DNA of 64,000 nucleotides. It comes from Perlabentimonas gracilis (GTDB lineage Bacteria > Bacteroidota > Bacteroidia > Bacteroidales > Tenuifilaceae). Made by a program: the position numbers and the translations under genes. Positions within the stretch are counted from its first letter, which is position 1. Each line of letters starts with the position of its first letter. Shown here in pieces: positions 52,584 through 61,114 of the stretch. A model generated the notes under the pieces. It was given only the letters and a program-made list of their open reading frames with translations, did not search any database and was not told the DNA's origin. The DNA lies in NCBI RefSeq assembly GCF_011174675.1, contig NZ_JAANIG010000003.1:62001-126000 (forward strand). The letters run 5' to 3'.

Positions 52584-54122
52584 ATGGAAAACTTGACTGA
52601 TCATTTGGCCAACGCGCACATCCTTAACCAGCTGTGGCTCACCTTCCTGTTGGTGATTACAATGGTTCTGGTGTCGCGCACATTTGTTGCAGGTACTCGC
52701 TACTCGCCTATACTAATTATTGTTGTATTTGGCCTCACTATGGGCTTTGTGCTTGTTAGCACGAATATGGGAACCCCCGGACTCGTTGAGTTCCCAATAC
52801 TAGACTTCACCAGCAAGGTTACAATTACCGCTCTCAGCGCTTCGTTCTTTGTGGGAGGACAAGAAATTCGAAAAATATTCACCAATCAAAAAATTGATAA
52901 GGAGGATATTGTAGTTCCCTCATCCGATGAGATGTTTTTGGGAACCACCTTTACACAGTTTATGTTCCTTATTCGTTCATTCTTTGTCCTTATCGGCATT
53001 GAGTCGATGAAGCGCGTAATTGTGGGACACCACAATGGAGAACCGCTCGACAACTTTTACCCTCTTATTGGATACCTTGGACTCGTGGGGTCAATCATCT
53101 TAATCGACTACAGGGCGAAAATAACCAATCGATCTGTATACATCCGAAAGGGAATTATTGAAACGGCCCTTATTCTTGGGGTACTTGTTTTATCATGGCA
53201 TATCTCGGGTTGGGTTCGCCCAATTATTGCACTTCCCGAGATCTTTTTTGCCATGATTCTGTCGGTATCATTGGGAATGATTTTTTCACGCTGGAAGTTT
53301 GGGCCAACCATCCGATCACTACTCTTTGCCGGAATTCCAGTAGTACTAGCGGCCAACTTTATGGTTGGTGGCTCGCGTATCGCCGAAGCCTTCTCGCTAA
53401 CGGGAATGAATGCCGTTCTATCCTTTGGCTTCTTTGGACAGCTGGTGTGGATGTTTGGAGGTTTAACAATACTAATCCTTCTGGGTAAGGCAAATCATAT
53501 ACGCAACCTAGCGCCCGGTATGGCTGGTTCACTATCGCACTCTGGACTAACTGGAGCATGTACCGCAGGCGATTTGGGCAACGAAGCACAGGTAAGAGCA
53601 CCTATAATGATAAATATTCCATTCGTAGGGCATATCTTCGTATTCTCCATTCTTGCAGCCAGTACGGCATCGGGTAAGCTGCTTATTCCCTACACTCTAA
53701 TCGTAGTAGTCGTAGGCATTATACTAACCTATTTTTCATTGAACACCCTGAGAAAAGCAGAGGGAAAGGAGTCGAAAGAAATTCGTGGCCTCATGCTATT
53801 CTCCCTGGGATGGCAGCTCATTGCCGTATTTGGAGGATTACTAATCCTAAATCTTGGTGGTATGGGCCTTAACGACTCGGTTATGGCCAACGCATCGGCC
53901 ATATCGCACTTCGGCCTTTTTGCGGCTATACAAGGGGGAATGTTTGGAGAGCAAGCCTCTGGGCTTATAGCTTTTGTTTTTGCCATGCCGTTCCTTGTTC
54001 ACCCACTAGTATTTGGGATATTTGGTAAAACAGCCGAGAACAATGGGGTTATGCCTAGCAAAATTGTTTATACCCTTGCAGCAATTGGTGTGCTTGGAGT
54101 GACCTATGCGCTAATCTTTTAA
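52584..54122 (+). CDS. Polytopic membrane protein of unknown function
   Basis: A 512-residue protein with about 12-13 hydrophobic helices. I cannot assign it to a family with confidence. The Gly-rich segments SFFVGGQEIRKIF, NFMVGGSRIAEAFSL and GMAGSLSHSGLTGACTAGDLGNEAQ, with polar residues between helices, look like a secondary transporter or ion antiporter. The arrangement recalls GltS-like or CPA-like carriers, but signature residues do not match. There is no signal peptide or soluble domain. The ATG at 52584 is 76 bases after a strong terminator, so it has its own promoter. Gene neighbours give no clue. It should be listed as hypothetical, probably transport. Confidence 0.7.
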   Translation: MENLTDHLANAHILNQLWLTFLLVITMVLVSRTFVAGTRYSPILIIVVFGLTMGFVLVSTNMGTPGLVEFPILDFTSKVTITALSASFFVGGQEIRKIFTNQKIDKEDIVVPSSDEMFLGTTFTQFMFLIRSFFVLIGIESMKRVIVGHHNGEPLDNFYPLIGYLGLVGSIILIDYRAKITNRSVYIRKGIIETALILGVLVLSWHISGWVRPIIALPEIFFAMILSVSLGMIFSRWKFGPTIRSLLFAGIPVVLAANFMVGGSRIAEAFSLTGMNAVLSFGFFGQLVWMFGGLTILILLGKANHIRNLAPGMAGSLSHSGLTGACTAGDLGNEAQVRAPIMINIPFVGHIFVFSILAASTASGKLLIPYTLIVVVVGIILTYFSLNTLRKAEGKESKEIRGLMLFSLGWQLIAVFGGLLILNLGGMGLNDSVMANASAISHFGLFAAIQGGMFGEQASGLIAFVFAMPFLVHPLVFGIFGKTAENNGVMPSKIVYTLAAIGVLGVTYALIF

Positions 54123-54487
54123 ACCCTCATAGAATTGTTCTAACAGTTCGATTTTAGAACCGGTCGTATACCTTTACACCAGATCTACTGGCACCTATGA
54201 TTATACAAAGCACAGAGCCTTGCCCAAAAGCAAGGCTCTGTTGCAAATGCCCCTGGCTCTATACCTAAAATATTCAATTGGTGACTTGCCTTGTGTTTAA
54301 AGCACTAGGTCTTGTTTGGTTGACATATTTAAAGATTGCCCCTAGCGCTGTATTCGGCTACCAAGCTTTATTTAATATTTGAGGTAAACTTTACGGCAAA
54401 AGAACTATAGGTGCAGCGTGCTTTATATTTTTGCCCAGCACACTTCATATTGAAGGCTTTACATTACTTAGATAATGAAATATTAAT
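54123..54487. other. Intergenic region with a probable terminator
   Basis: About 365 bases. A stem CAGAGCCTTGC / GCAAGGCTCTG (54213-54240, 6-base loop) probably ends the preceding transcript, although no T-run follows. The rest is AT-rich with no supported gene. Confidence 0.5.
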
Positions 54488-54495
54488 TAGCTTTG
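54488..54495 (+). promoter_or_regulatory. -7 element of the 63-residue membrane protein gene
   Basis: TAGCTTTG lies 45 bases before the ATG at 54540. Confidence 0.45.
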
Positions 54496-54539
54496 TATTT
54501 AACAAATCGTAATTTGGAAATCAACCAAAACAACTTATT

Positions 54540-54731
54540 ATGACCGAAAGTAAAAACAATTACCAAGGCAATGGCCCTTCAGGGGCAATTTATGGGCTTG
54601 GGCTTATTGGGGCAGCAGTTTACTACATTGGCGCAGCCACAACCTTTTGGACTGGAGTACTGGGGTTCCTGAAAGCATTGGTTTGGCCAGCCTTTTTAGT
54701 TTACGAGGCTCTTAAATCGCTTGCTGCCTAG
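54540..54731 (+). CDS. Small conserved membrane protein, 63 residues
   Basis: The protein has a polar start (MTESKNNYQGNGPSG) and two short hydrophobic segments (AIYGLGLIGAAVYYIG and FLKALVWPAFLVYEAL), with TTFWTGVLG in between. The pattern GLGLIGAxVYxI followed by FLKALVWPAFLVYE is one I remember in small inner-membrane proteins of many bacteria, where the role is unknown. Its own -7 element and a sensible length support a real gene. Its stop codon TAG overlaps the stop of the convergent histidine kinase within one CTAG, so no terminator separates them and the transcripts must overlap. Confidence 0.7.
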   Translation: MTESKNNYQGNGPSGAIYGLGLIGAAVYYIGAATTFWTGVLGFLKALVWPAFLVYEALKSLAA

Positions 54732-56587
54732 CGCGGCCCATCCAACAGCTTGCTAAGCACATCGAGTACCTGAACCACCTTAATGGGTTTGACTAGGTAG
54801 CTATCGAAAGCTTTACTATAAATAGCTACCTCATGCTCCAATGCGTAAGCAGTTTGAGCAACAATAGGCAATTTTGGGCGAATGCCCTTTATGAGCTTGG
54901 CCGCTGTGAGACCATCCATTACAGGCATCCGAATATCCATGAGCACAAGGTCGATACTTTCATTCTCTCTACATATATCAACAGCTTGCCTCCCATTGGT
55001 GACTGTAATCACCTTGCACCGCTTTTCAGATAGTAGCTCCCTAAGGTACACGAGGTTAAACTCCTCGTCTTCGGCTACTAGTATAATATACCCTTCTAAC
55101 GAGCACTTTGCCTTCTCAACCACCACCTCCTGTTCATGAGCTAATGCTAACTTCTGGTTTGGTATGGTAAAATAAAAGGTTGATCCAATACCCACTTTTG
55201 ATTCTAACCAGATTTTGCCCCCAAGCAGCTCAACTAACCCCTTGCAGATAGGAAGACCTAAGCCTGTTCCTCCATACGAGTGCTGTATGGTTAAATCGGC
55301 TTGAGCAAATCGTTTAAAAATTCGATGCTGTTTTCCCTCCTCGATACCAATGCCAGAATCGCTTACATAAAACTCTATTGTGTCAGCCTGAAGCACACAG
55401 CCAAACTCAACGACTCCCTTTTGGGTAAATTTTATGGCATTCCCAAGTAGATTGGAGAGAATTTGGTGAAGCTTAGCTTTGTCGGTTCCGATAATTGCTG
55501 AATCCATAGGGAGCCATTTGCCAACACGCAGCTGCACATCGCCTCTGAGCTTAAGCTTTAAACTATGAGAACCTTCCAACTCACGCAAAAGATCATTCAC
55601 ATTCACCTCTGAGCGAAAGACCCTCTCCTGCCCTGTTTCAAGCGATGAAATGGTTAAAATATTAGTAACGACCGAGAGCAGCTGCAGGCTGTTATCCACA
55701 ATAAATTTTGAGTATTGCTTACGCTTCTCGGGGGTTAAATTTGGGCTATTAATCTTCTCGGAAAAGCCACAAACAGCATTAAGCGGGGTACGTATCTCAT
55801 GCGACATGTTTTGTAGGAAAGCCGATTTTAACCTATCGCTCTCCTCGGCCTTCTCTTTGGCCTTAAGAAGCGCCTGCTCATTGGCTTTCTTCTGTGTGAT
55901 ATCTTCAGAAATTCCTATTAAAAACTTGCCGTTTCCACTGCTATCCCTAACTGCAATCTTTTTGGTGTATAAAATTTTGGGGCCATTTCTTGTGTCAATC
56001 AGTTCTTCCTCAACCACAAGTATATCATCCGACTCAAAAACCGATCTGTCCTTAGAGGTGAAAAAACTGGCTTGATTCTCAGGAAACAAATCATAATCAC
56101 TCCTACCAATCAGTTCATGCCTAGCATACCCCAAAAGAGCCTCCGCCGCCTTATTCACCCTAATTAACTTTAGGTCTTTGGCATCTTTTATAAAAACCAT
56201 GCTGGGAATATTATCGAACAAGTTCTCAATAAAAGCCTCGCTCTGCTCTGCCTTCTCCTTCGATGCCTGTAGCTGCTTATTCTTAATGTCGAGTTCTCGT
56301 TGGTTATTCCTAATTGATTTAAAGATGGGGATCATAAAGTATAGCCCAGCAGACAAAAATATTGATATGATCAATGCTGTATACTCAGCCAGGGTTACGC
56401 TGCTTCCCTCAATAGTCCCTTTAAAAATTGCAATTAGCGTAATTACTCTCCTGATTGCCATTAGCGATATGGCTAATGCTATTAGTATCCAAGCAAAATA
56501 CCTTTCGGTCACGAAAATAAGATAGATAGCCACACCTACTGCAACAAGTTGAAAAAGAATTGATGCGATGATCACCGCTATTTCCAT
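54728..56587 (-). CDS. PAS-containing hybrid histidine kinase/response regulator
   Basis: A 619-residue membrane sensor. Three N-terminal helices (about residues 3-90) are followed by a PAS domain with its PAC end (about 118-232), a HisKA dimerisation domain with phospho-acceptor His263 in FLQNMSHEIRTPLN, and an ATPase domain (N box GNAIKFTQKG, G1 DSGIGIEEG, G2 GGTGLGLPICKGLVELLGG). A C-terminal receiver (about 495-612) has the Asp in LVLMDIRMPVMDG and the Lys in SYLVKPI. It autophosphorylates and passes the phosphate to its own receiver. No output domain is attached, so an unlinked phosphotransfer partner is needed. Its stimulus is unknown. Its 3' end overlaps the stop of the small membrane protein. 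Confidence 0.92.
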   Translation of the reverse strand: MEIAVIIASILFQLVAVGVAIYLIFVTERYFAWILIALAISLMAIRRVITLIAIFKGTIEGSSVTLAEYTALIISIFLSAGLYFMIPIFKSIRNNQRELDIKNKQLQASKEKAEQSEAFIENLFDNIPSMVFIKDAKDLKLIRVNKAAEALLGYARHELIGRSDYDLFPENQASFFTSKDRSVFESDDILVVEEELIDTRNGPKILYTKKIAVRDSSGNGKFLIGISEDITQKKANEQALLKAKEKAEESDRLKSAFLQNMSHEIRTPLNAVCGFSEKINSPNLTPEKRKQYSKFIVDNSLQLLSVVTNILTISSLETGQERVFRSEVNVNDLLRELEGSHSLKLKLRGDVQLRVGKWLPMDSAIIGTDKAKLHQILSNLLGNAIKFTQKGVVEFGCVLQADTIEFYVSDSGIGIEEGKQHRIFKRFAQADLTIQHSYGGTGLGLPICKGLVELLGGKIWLESKVGIGSTFYFTIPNQKLALAHEQEVVVEKAKCSLEGYIILVAEDEEFNLVYLRELLSEKRCKVITVTNGRQAVDICRENESIDLVLMDIRMPVMDGLTAAKLIKGIRPKLPIVAQTAYALEHEVAIYSKAFDSYLVKPIKVVQVLDVLSKLLDGPR

Positions 56588-57337
56588 AGCATTAACGCAT
56601 TAGATTTAGAAACCACCTATTTTTGGCAATTAGATATAAAGATAATGGCTTATTTATATGGCTATGAGAAAAGCAACTTTTCTCAGGTCATAACAAATCT
56701 ACTAAATATAATTATCAAAAGGGAAACAGTAAAACTAATATTTTAACCTTGGGGTGGCTAATTGCTTACAAGAGGGTTAGGCTTACCACTAATTGCTGTG
56801 CTCGGCAAACAGCTATTTTACATACCGCTGCTTACCTATGCCTTAAACAGGCTTCCAGCTCACTTCGAATTGGCACATCCACATGGTAAGTTATGTACCA
56901 TTGCAAATACCAATAGAGTTTGTCTTTGAAACGAGTTTCTAAACACCATAGGAGTATCCAAAACTGACACTAGCCGTTTACCTTGCGGTTTGGACTCCGG
57001 CGGCAAAGTATACTTAGAAACCTCACCTGTTGAAAACATTCGGGGGAGCCTCTTTGATCCACTTTGGGCATCATATTGGGTATTAGCAAAACCGCACTGC
57101 AAGCAGCATAATACAAGAACTAAGCACTTGCTCCATACCGAAGGGAATAAGCCGAGAAAATTTTATTGGCATTCAACAGTTCCGCTTGCTAGCGAATTAT
57201 TTCACCAACTTGGCAAGATGTTTTTATAGCAATAAACTGCAGGAAAATTTGCGCATGGGGTTTTGCGATATAGCTTTTGTAGTAAAACCACAGCCCCCTA
57301 TGTACTATGAGAGTTCTAGTTTTAACGTTAGGATAAG
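56588..57337. other. 750-base gap with no supported gene
   Basis: The longest gap in the window. A minus-strand frame of 80 codons at 56860-57102 has no recognisable motifs, an uneven composition and no ribosome site, and alternative frames look equally weak. No tRNA, rRNA, terminator or transposase fragment is seen. The upstream region of the kinase has a TATCTTTA sequence near 56640 that could be a weak promoter. The rest may be decayed coding DNA. Confidence 0.4.
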
Positions 57338-58303
57338 CTACTTTTCACCAACCAGAACTTGTGCTTCTCTAGCAGCAGGTAACTTTATTCGGGAAAGAAG
57401 CCAAGCAAGCAGAAGTCCACTAATCATTTGCCAAATGCCCCACCAAGCAGCCATAACAGCCATTCCACCATTGGCGTCGAAGAGTTTTGGATTGAAAATA
57501 AGGATTAACGCTAGTCCCGAGTTCTGTATACCCGTTTCAATGCTTAACGAGCGCCTATCGGCTCTCGGAACACGTCCAATTGTACCTACCAAATAACCTG
57601 TAAAAAGGGTCTGGGCATTAAGCACAAGGATAAGTACACCTATGGGTAAAAGAATACGCCCCATAAAATCGACATTAGCGTATAATGCTCCAAAGATAAA
57701 GCTGAGGTAAAGCACAACTGAGCCAATTTTAATGTGCTTTAAGTACTTCTTAGTAAACTCGGGGAACCTATGACCAAACCACATCCCCAGAATCAGTGGC
57801 AAACCTAGCAGAATGAATACCGTTTGCGCCATCTGCAGAAAATCAATTTCGATGGGGATATTTAGATGCAAAGCTCTTTCGGAATACCGCACATACATAC
57901 CCCCCCAAATGGCGTAATTCAGGGGTGTTAGTATTGTTGCCGACAGAGTGGCAATGGCGGTTAGGCTAACCGACAGCGCCACGTTGGCCTTGGCCAACGA
58001 CGATATGAAGTTGGAAACATTGCCCCCGGGACACGCCGATATTAGGATCATTCCCATGGCTATTGAGGGCGGTGGATTTAGAAGCAGAACTAGCACAAAG
58101 GTCAGAGCAGGTAGCAGAATAAACTGAGAGCCTACACCCAAAATTGCCGACTTGGGATAGTTTACAATATTTTTAAAGTTATCAATCTTTATCTCTAAGG
58201 CAACCCCAAACATAATGGCTGCTAGGGTTAAATTCATAAACAGTAATCCGCCCTCGCTGAAGTTAAGGCGTAGCGAATCGATATCCATTAGCAAATCGTA
58301 CAT
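57338..58303 (-). CDS. Bile acid:sodium symporter (BASS) family transporter
   Basis: A 321-residue inner-membrane protein with about 9-10 helices. Family features are LAAIMFGVALEIKIDNFKN near the start, LISACPGGNVSNFISSLAKANVALS (the conserved crossover region where sodium ions bind), and the second crossover stretch SIETGIQNSGLALILIF with Glu, Gln and Asn in the expected places. It couples sodium entry to uptake of an organic anion such as a bile acid, pantoate or a keto acid. It is monocistronic with a TACTTTTG promoter 24 bases upstream. The substrate is unknown and bile acids are not implied. Confidence 0.9.
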   Translation of the reverse strand: MYDLLMDIDSLRLNFSEGGLLFMNLTLAAIMFGVALEIKIDNFKNIVNYPKSAILGVGSQFILLPALTFVLVLLLNPPPSIAMGMILISACPGGNVSNFISSLAKANVALSVSLTAIATLSATILTPLNYAIWGGMYVRYSERALHLNIPIEIDFLQMAQTVFILLGLPLILGMWFGHRFPEFTKKYLKHIKIGSVVLYLSFIFGALYANVDFMGRILLPIGVLILVLNAQTLFTGYLVGTIGRVPRADRRSLSIETGIQNSGLALILIFNPKLFDANGGMAVMAAWWGIWQMISGLLLAWLLSRIKLPAAREAQVLVGEK

Positions 58304-58326
58304 ATTCGTTGGGTTTGGGTTGGCTC

Positions 58327-58334
58327 CAAAAGTA
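58327..58334 (-). promoter_or_regulatory. -7 element of the BASS transporter gene
   Basis: TACTTTTG on the minus strand, 23 bases before the ATG at 58303. Confidence 0.45.
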
Positions 58335-58428
58335 GGGATAAAAAAATTAAATGGAGTACGCCTTATGGTTGGATTTTAAAAACATCGATTTTAGGTGCGA
58401 TTACTGGTTGATACCCAAAACAAAGACA

Positions 58429-59454
58429 CTAGCGCAGAATCACCTCGCCCTGTGGATGTCTCAGTATCGTTTCGTAGTATCTGTCTACCAAAAACAGGGG
58501 ATTAAAAAGTTGGATTGCCGAAGCATTCTCGATATCGCTATTTAAAACTTTTCCTGTATGTGTATTTACTACTAAATATTCTGTTTCCACTCGTCCTTCG
58601 CCCATAGCTGCAGGCATTCTTATAATGGTTGCCCAGCGCTTATTCTCACTAATATCTACCACCTGAAAAACCGATTCGGGATCGTTTAAAATCTGAACGC
58701 CCTTTTGCGCAGGAGTATCAATAAGTACTTGCCCCTCATTACTATCATCAACATAAACATTTAGCACCTTGGGGTAAGGCTGGTTTCGGTAATCGGCCAC
58801 ATAGGTGTCATTGAAGAACAGCTCGCTTACACAGGTATCGTCATACTTTGTTCCCTTGTAAACAGACACAATCTCAAGCTGAAGAAAGGCGGATACCTGA
58901 AAAATGGGCTCTTCATGGTGCGTTGCGTAAAGCTCTTTCACCTTTTCAGTAAACTTTGCAATATCGGCATGTGCGAACGGGAACATAAAAGTCTGAAGCA
59001 TATCAACATCCCTCAAGTCGATATAATGCTCGCCAGGAAGCTGCATCATTTTAAAGAGCATGGTAACCTCCGATGCATAGCCTACAGGATTTATCCCCAC
59101 ATGGCAAGTTACCCTAAACCTTTTTACCCTATTGTTCTGCTGATAGAGCGAGGGGCTTTTACCGTACCCAGCATGCACATTGATAGACCGGCAGTAGTGG
59201 GGAAGCGATATGTATACGGATTGTCCAACACCACTCCTCAGTTCACCCTCAACCCAAGCGGTGGTGTAGTTTCCGTCTACCAGGTTTAACACGCCATAGC
59301 GCTTATTAAACCACTCTTCTCCCTGATTTGGATCGTTAAGTTCAGATGTGGCCCTAAGGAAGTAGCCATTAGACTCGTACATGGCCAAATCGACCCACTC
59401 TTGTGCCCAAAGGCATTGGGATACAAGCATTAAGGCTACTAAGATTCCTCTCAT
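58429..59454 (-). CDS. Exported protein with discoidin-like N-terminal domain
   Basis: A 341-residue protein with a signal peptide (MRGILVALMLVSQCLWAQ). Residues about 20-150 look like a discoidin or NADase-type glycan-binding beta-sandwich: LNLVDGNYTTAWVEGELRSGVGQSVYISL, where the Asp-Gly-x-x-x-Thr-Ala-Trp pattern is typical. The rest, with a second beta-rich portion (LQLEIVSVYKGTKYDDTCVSELFFND), also fits that fold. The C-terminal ~100 residues are not recognised. It is the last of three genes read leftwards, separated by 12-14 bases from the two lipoproteins, so the three probably form one envelope system. Its function is unknown; sugar or peptide binding is inferred. Confidence 0.65.
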   Translation of the reverse strand: MRGILVALMLVSQCLWAQEWVDLAMYESNGYFLRATSELNDPNQGEEWFNKRYGVLNLVDGNYTTAWVEGELRSGVGQSVYISLPHYCRSINVHAGYGKSPSLYQQNNRVKRFRVTCHVGINPVGYASEVTMLFKMMQLPGEHYIDLRDVDMLQTFMFPFAHADIAKFTEKVKELYATHHEEPIFQVSAFLQLEIVSVYKGTKYDDTCVSELFFNDTYVADYRNQPYPKVLNVYVDDSNEGQVLIDTPAQKGVQILNDPESVFQVVDISENKRWATIIRMPAAMGEGRVETEYLVVNTHTGKVLNSDIENASAIQLFNPLFLVDRYYETILRHPQGEVILR

Positions 59455-59468
59455 ATTGGTATGGGTTA

Positions 59469-60287
59469 CTATTTGTACTGGGGCAGGCCTTCCAATTTTC
59501 CTACAACAACATCCCTTGTGTGTAGTAGTCGGCTACGCTCATGGCCCTCTTTGCTGTCGACATAACGGTTAATACGCCTAATCAAGCGATCGATATCCTT
59601 GGCGGTCAAATCATTTGCCATTAGTTCGATTATGGCAAGCGTGTAAGCGCGGCAATTCTCAAAGGACTCAATCTCGGCCAACCGCTCTCGCTTTGTTTGC
59701 GGGTAAATTTCATCAAAATTGAGCCCCCACTCCAGCAGCGAGATATGCTCGGTTTCTCTGCCTATCAAGCTCAAACTAACTTTTCTAATCGCTGAAGAAT
59801 CGATGGTCATTGGCTCTATCTCTACAATAACATCTTGAGCATGTTTGTACAAAAACCAGCGATTCAAACTGTTTTCAGCCATAGGGGTGGGGGTCATACT
59901 TGAATCATTCTCCTCCTTAGGCAAAGCGTGCAAAGGTGCGAGGTTGAATATCACATCGTTATTAATGAAAAAAGCCGTTGTCTCCCACCTGCTTCTATTG
60001 CCATAGAACGAACCAAAATCGTAGATTCGGTTTAGGCTACTGTCCTCAAAGCTATATGTGAATAGGGAGATGTTACGGTATAGGCTTTTGGATATTCCAC
60101 CATCGGGAAACCTCAGCAAACCCTTAGGGTGCCTAAAAATATGATGGAATTTGTAAAAAACTACCTGCGACGAGTCGGCGTTGTAATTTGCACCCCAGCC
60201 AATATCGGAGCTAATTTGAATGCCACCGTAACATCCGCTTAGTAAGATTGATGCTGTAACTACTAGGAGAACATTTAAAAATTTCAT
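59469..60287 (-). CDS. Lipoprotein of unknown function
   Basis: A 272-residue lipoprotein from ATG 60287 (a TTG two codons earlier is less likely). The lipobox LLSG-Cys lies at about residue 20. The first half is beta-rich, with aromatic residues (YKFHHIFRHPKGLLRFPDGG, WETTAFFINNDVIFNL). The second half is helical, with a Glu/Arg-rich stretch (TKRERLAEIESFENCRAYTLAI, then DRLIRRINRYVDSKEGHERS). I recognise no domain. It is the middle gene of a three-gene operon with two other exported proteins, and spacing of 12-14 bases on each side supports cotranscription. Confidence 0.65.
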   Translation of the reverse strand: MKFLNVLLVVTASILLSGCYGGIQISSDIGWGANYNADSSQVVFYKFHHIFRHPKGLLRFPDGGISKSLYRNISLFTYSFEDSSLNRIYDFGSFYGNRSRWETTAFFINNDVIFNLAPLHALPKEENDSSMTPTPMAENSLNRWFLYKHAQDVIVEIEPMTIDSSAIRKVSLSLIGRETEHISLLEWGLNFDEIYPQTKRERLAEIESFENCRAYTLAIIELMANDLTAKDIDRLIRRINRYVDSKEGHERSRLLHTRDVVVGKLEGLPQYK

Positions 60288-60299
60288 TGGCAACTCTGT

Positions 60300-60752
60300 T
60301 TAGCTTCCATTAAAGACCTTAAGCTTTAGGAAAAATACGGCATCGTTTATCTTGATAAACAGCTCCATATTGTCCCTAGTAAAAGTACCCTTACCGTCGC
60401 GCTTATCCTCCGAGAGAGTCCAACTTCCCTCCCACCCATTATCGGCTAGTACCTGCTGGTAATGATTTACGATATCGCCCCGCATCTTGGGGTTTATTTT
60501 CTCGATGTTAAAGGACTTGTAGGTTTTTTGCCCCTGGGCATCATCATTAACAACTCCCTGCCCAATGCGAATATCATTTGCTGATACACCCTCATGCAGC
60601 ACTACTGATTGGGGAAAACCCTCGGGTAAACTGAGAGGCTCAGAAACAATTTTATCTTTTGAATCTACAGATCTTACTTTTTGATCTACCTGCTCGCAGG
60701 CATTAAGAGCTAAGGCCACTAGAGCTAGGCTAAGGATATACTTTAGGTTCAT
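60300..60752 (-). CDS. Small lipoprotein of unknown function
   Basis: A 150-residue lipoprotein from ATG 60752, where the signal peptide MNLKYILSLALVALALNA precedes Cys19. An in-frame codon at 60794 would put the signal too far inside. The mature protein has a proline-rich opening (LSLPEGFPQSVVLHEG), then alternating strands and a helix (RGDIVNHYQQVLADNGWEGSWTL) that resembles a small alpha/beta sensor-like fold seen in unnamed lipoproteins. It is the first gene of the three-gene operon. It may act as a ligand-binding partner of the other two (inference). Confidence 0.65.
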   Translation of the reverse strand: MNLKYILSLALVALALNACEQVDQKVRSVDSKDKIVSEPLSLPEGFPQSVVLHEGVSANDIRIGQGVVNDDAQGQKTYKSFNIEKINPKMRGDIVNHYQQVLADNGWEGSWTLSEDKRDGKGTFTRDNMELFIKINDAVFFLKLKVFNGS

Positions 60753-60931
60753 AGGTTTAAGGTTATGGGGTAGATATCTAAAGGCAAAGGTCATTTAAAA
60801 ATGCATACATGTCAAGTACTGTGCAGTTTTTTTGCCGATATAGAAAGTAACCCACCGCGAAACTGCGGGGTATAGCTTACCTGTATACCATATCCCTATA
60901 AGAGAGTTGTTCGGCTAGTTTTCCTAATTGA

Positions 60932-61092
60932 CAAAACTTGGGAAATCTTAACGATTCCAAGTCCAAAGTACGGACGCTGGAATGTTAAGGGAACAAAACG
61001 GCAAGAAAGGGAAACCACCTCCTTTGTAGTAAACCCCAACGTCAAAACTTGGAATCGTCCACCTGCCTTTGGGGGTCATTCCAACGTTTTGT
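60932..61092. repeat. Repeat-rich gap with crossing inverted repeats
   Basis: Between the small lipoprotein and the porin gene. ACGATTCCAAGT (60951-60962) is the exact complement of 61047-61058. CAAAACTTGG occurs at 60932 and 61043. ACAAAACG (60993-61000) complements 61085-61092. TGGAATG (60978-60984) complements 61077-61083. The whole 362-base gap holds no gene that I can support. Confidence 0.6.
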
Positions 61093-61114
61093 CACCCCCC
61101 CTAGGCAAACTTCA

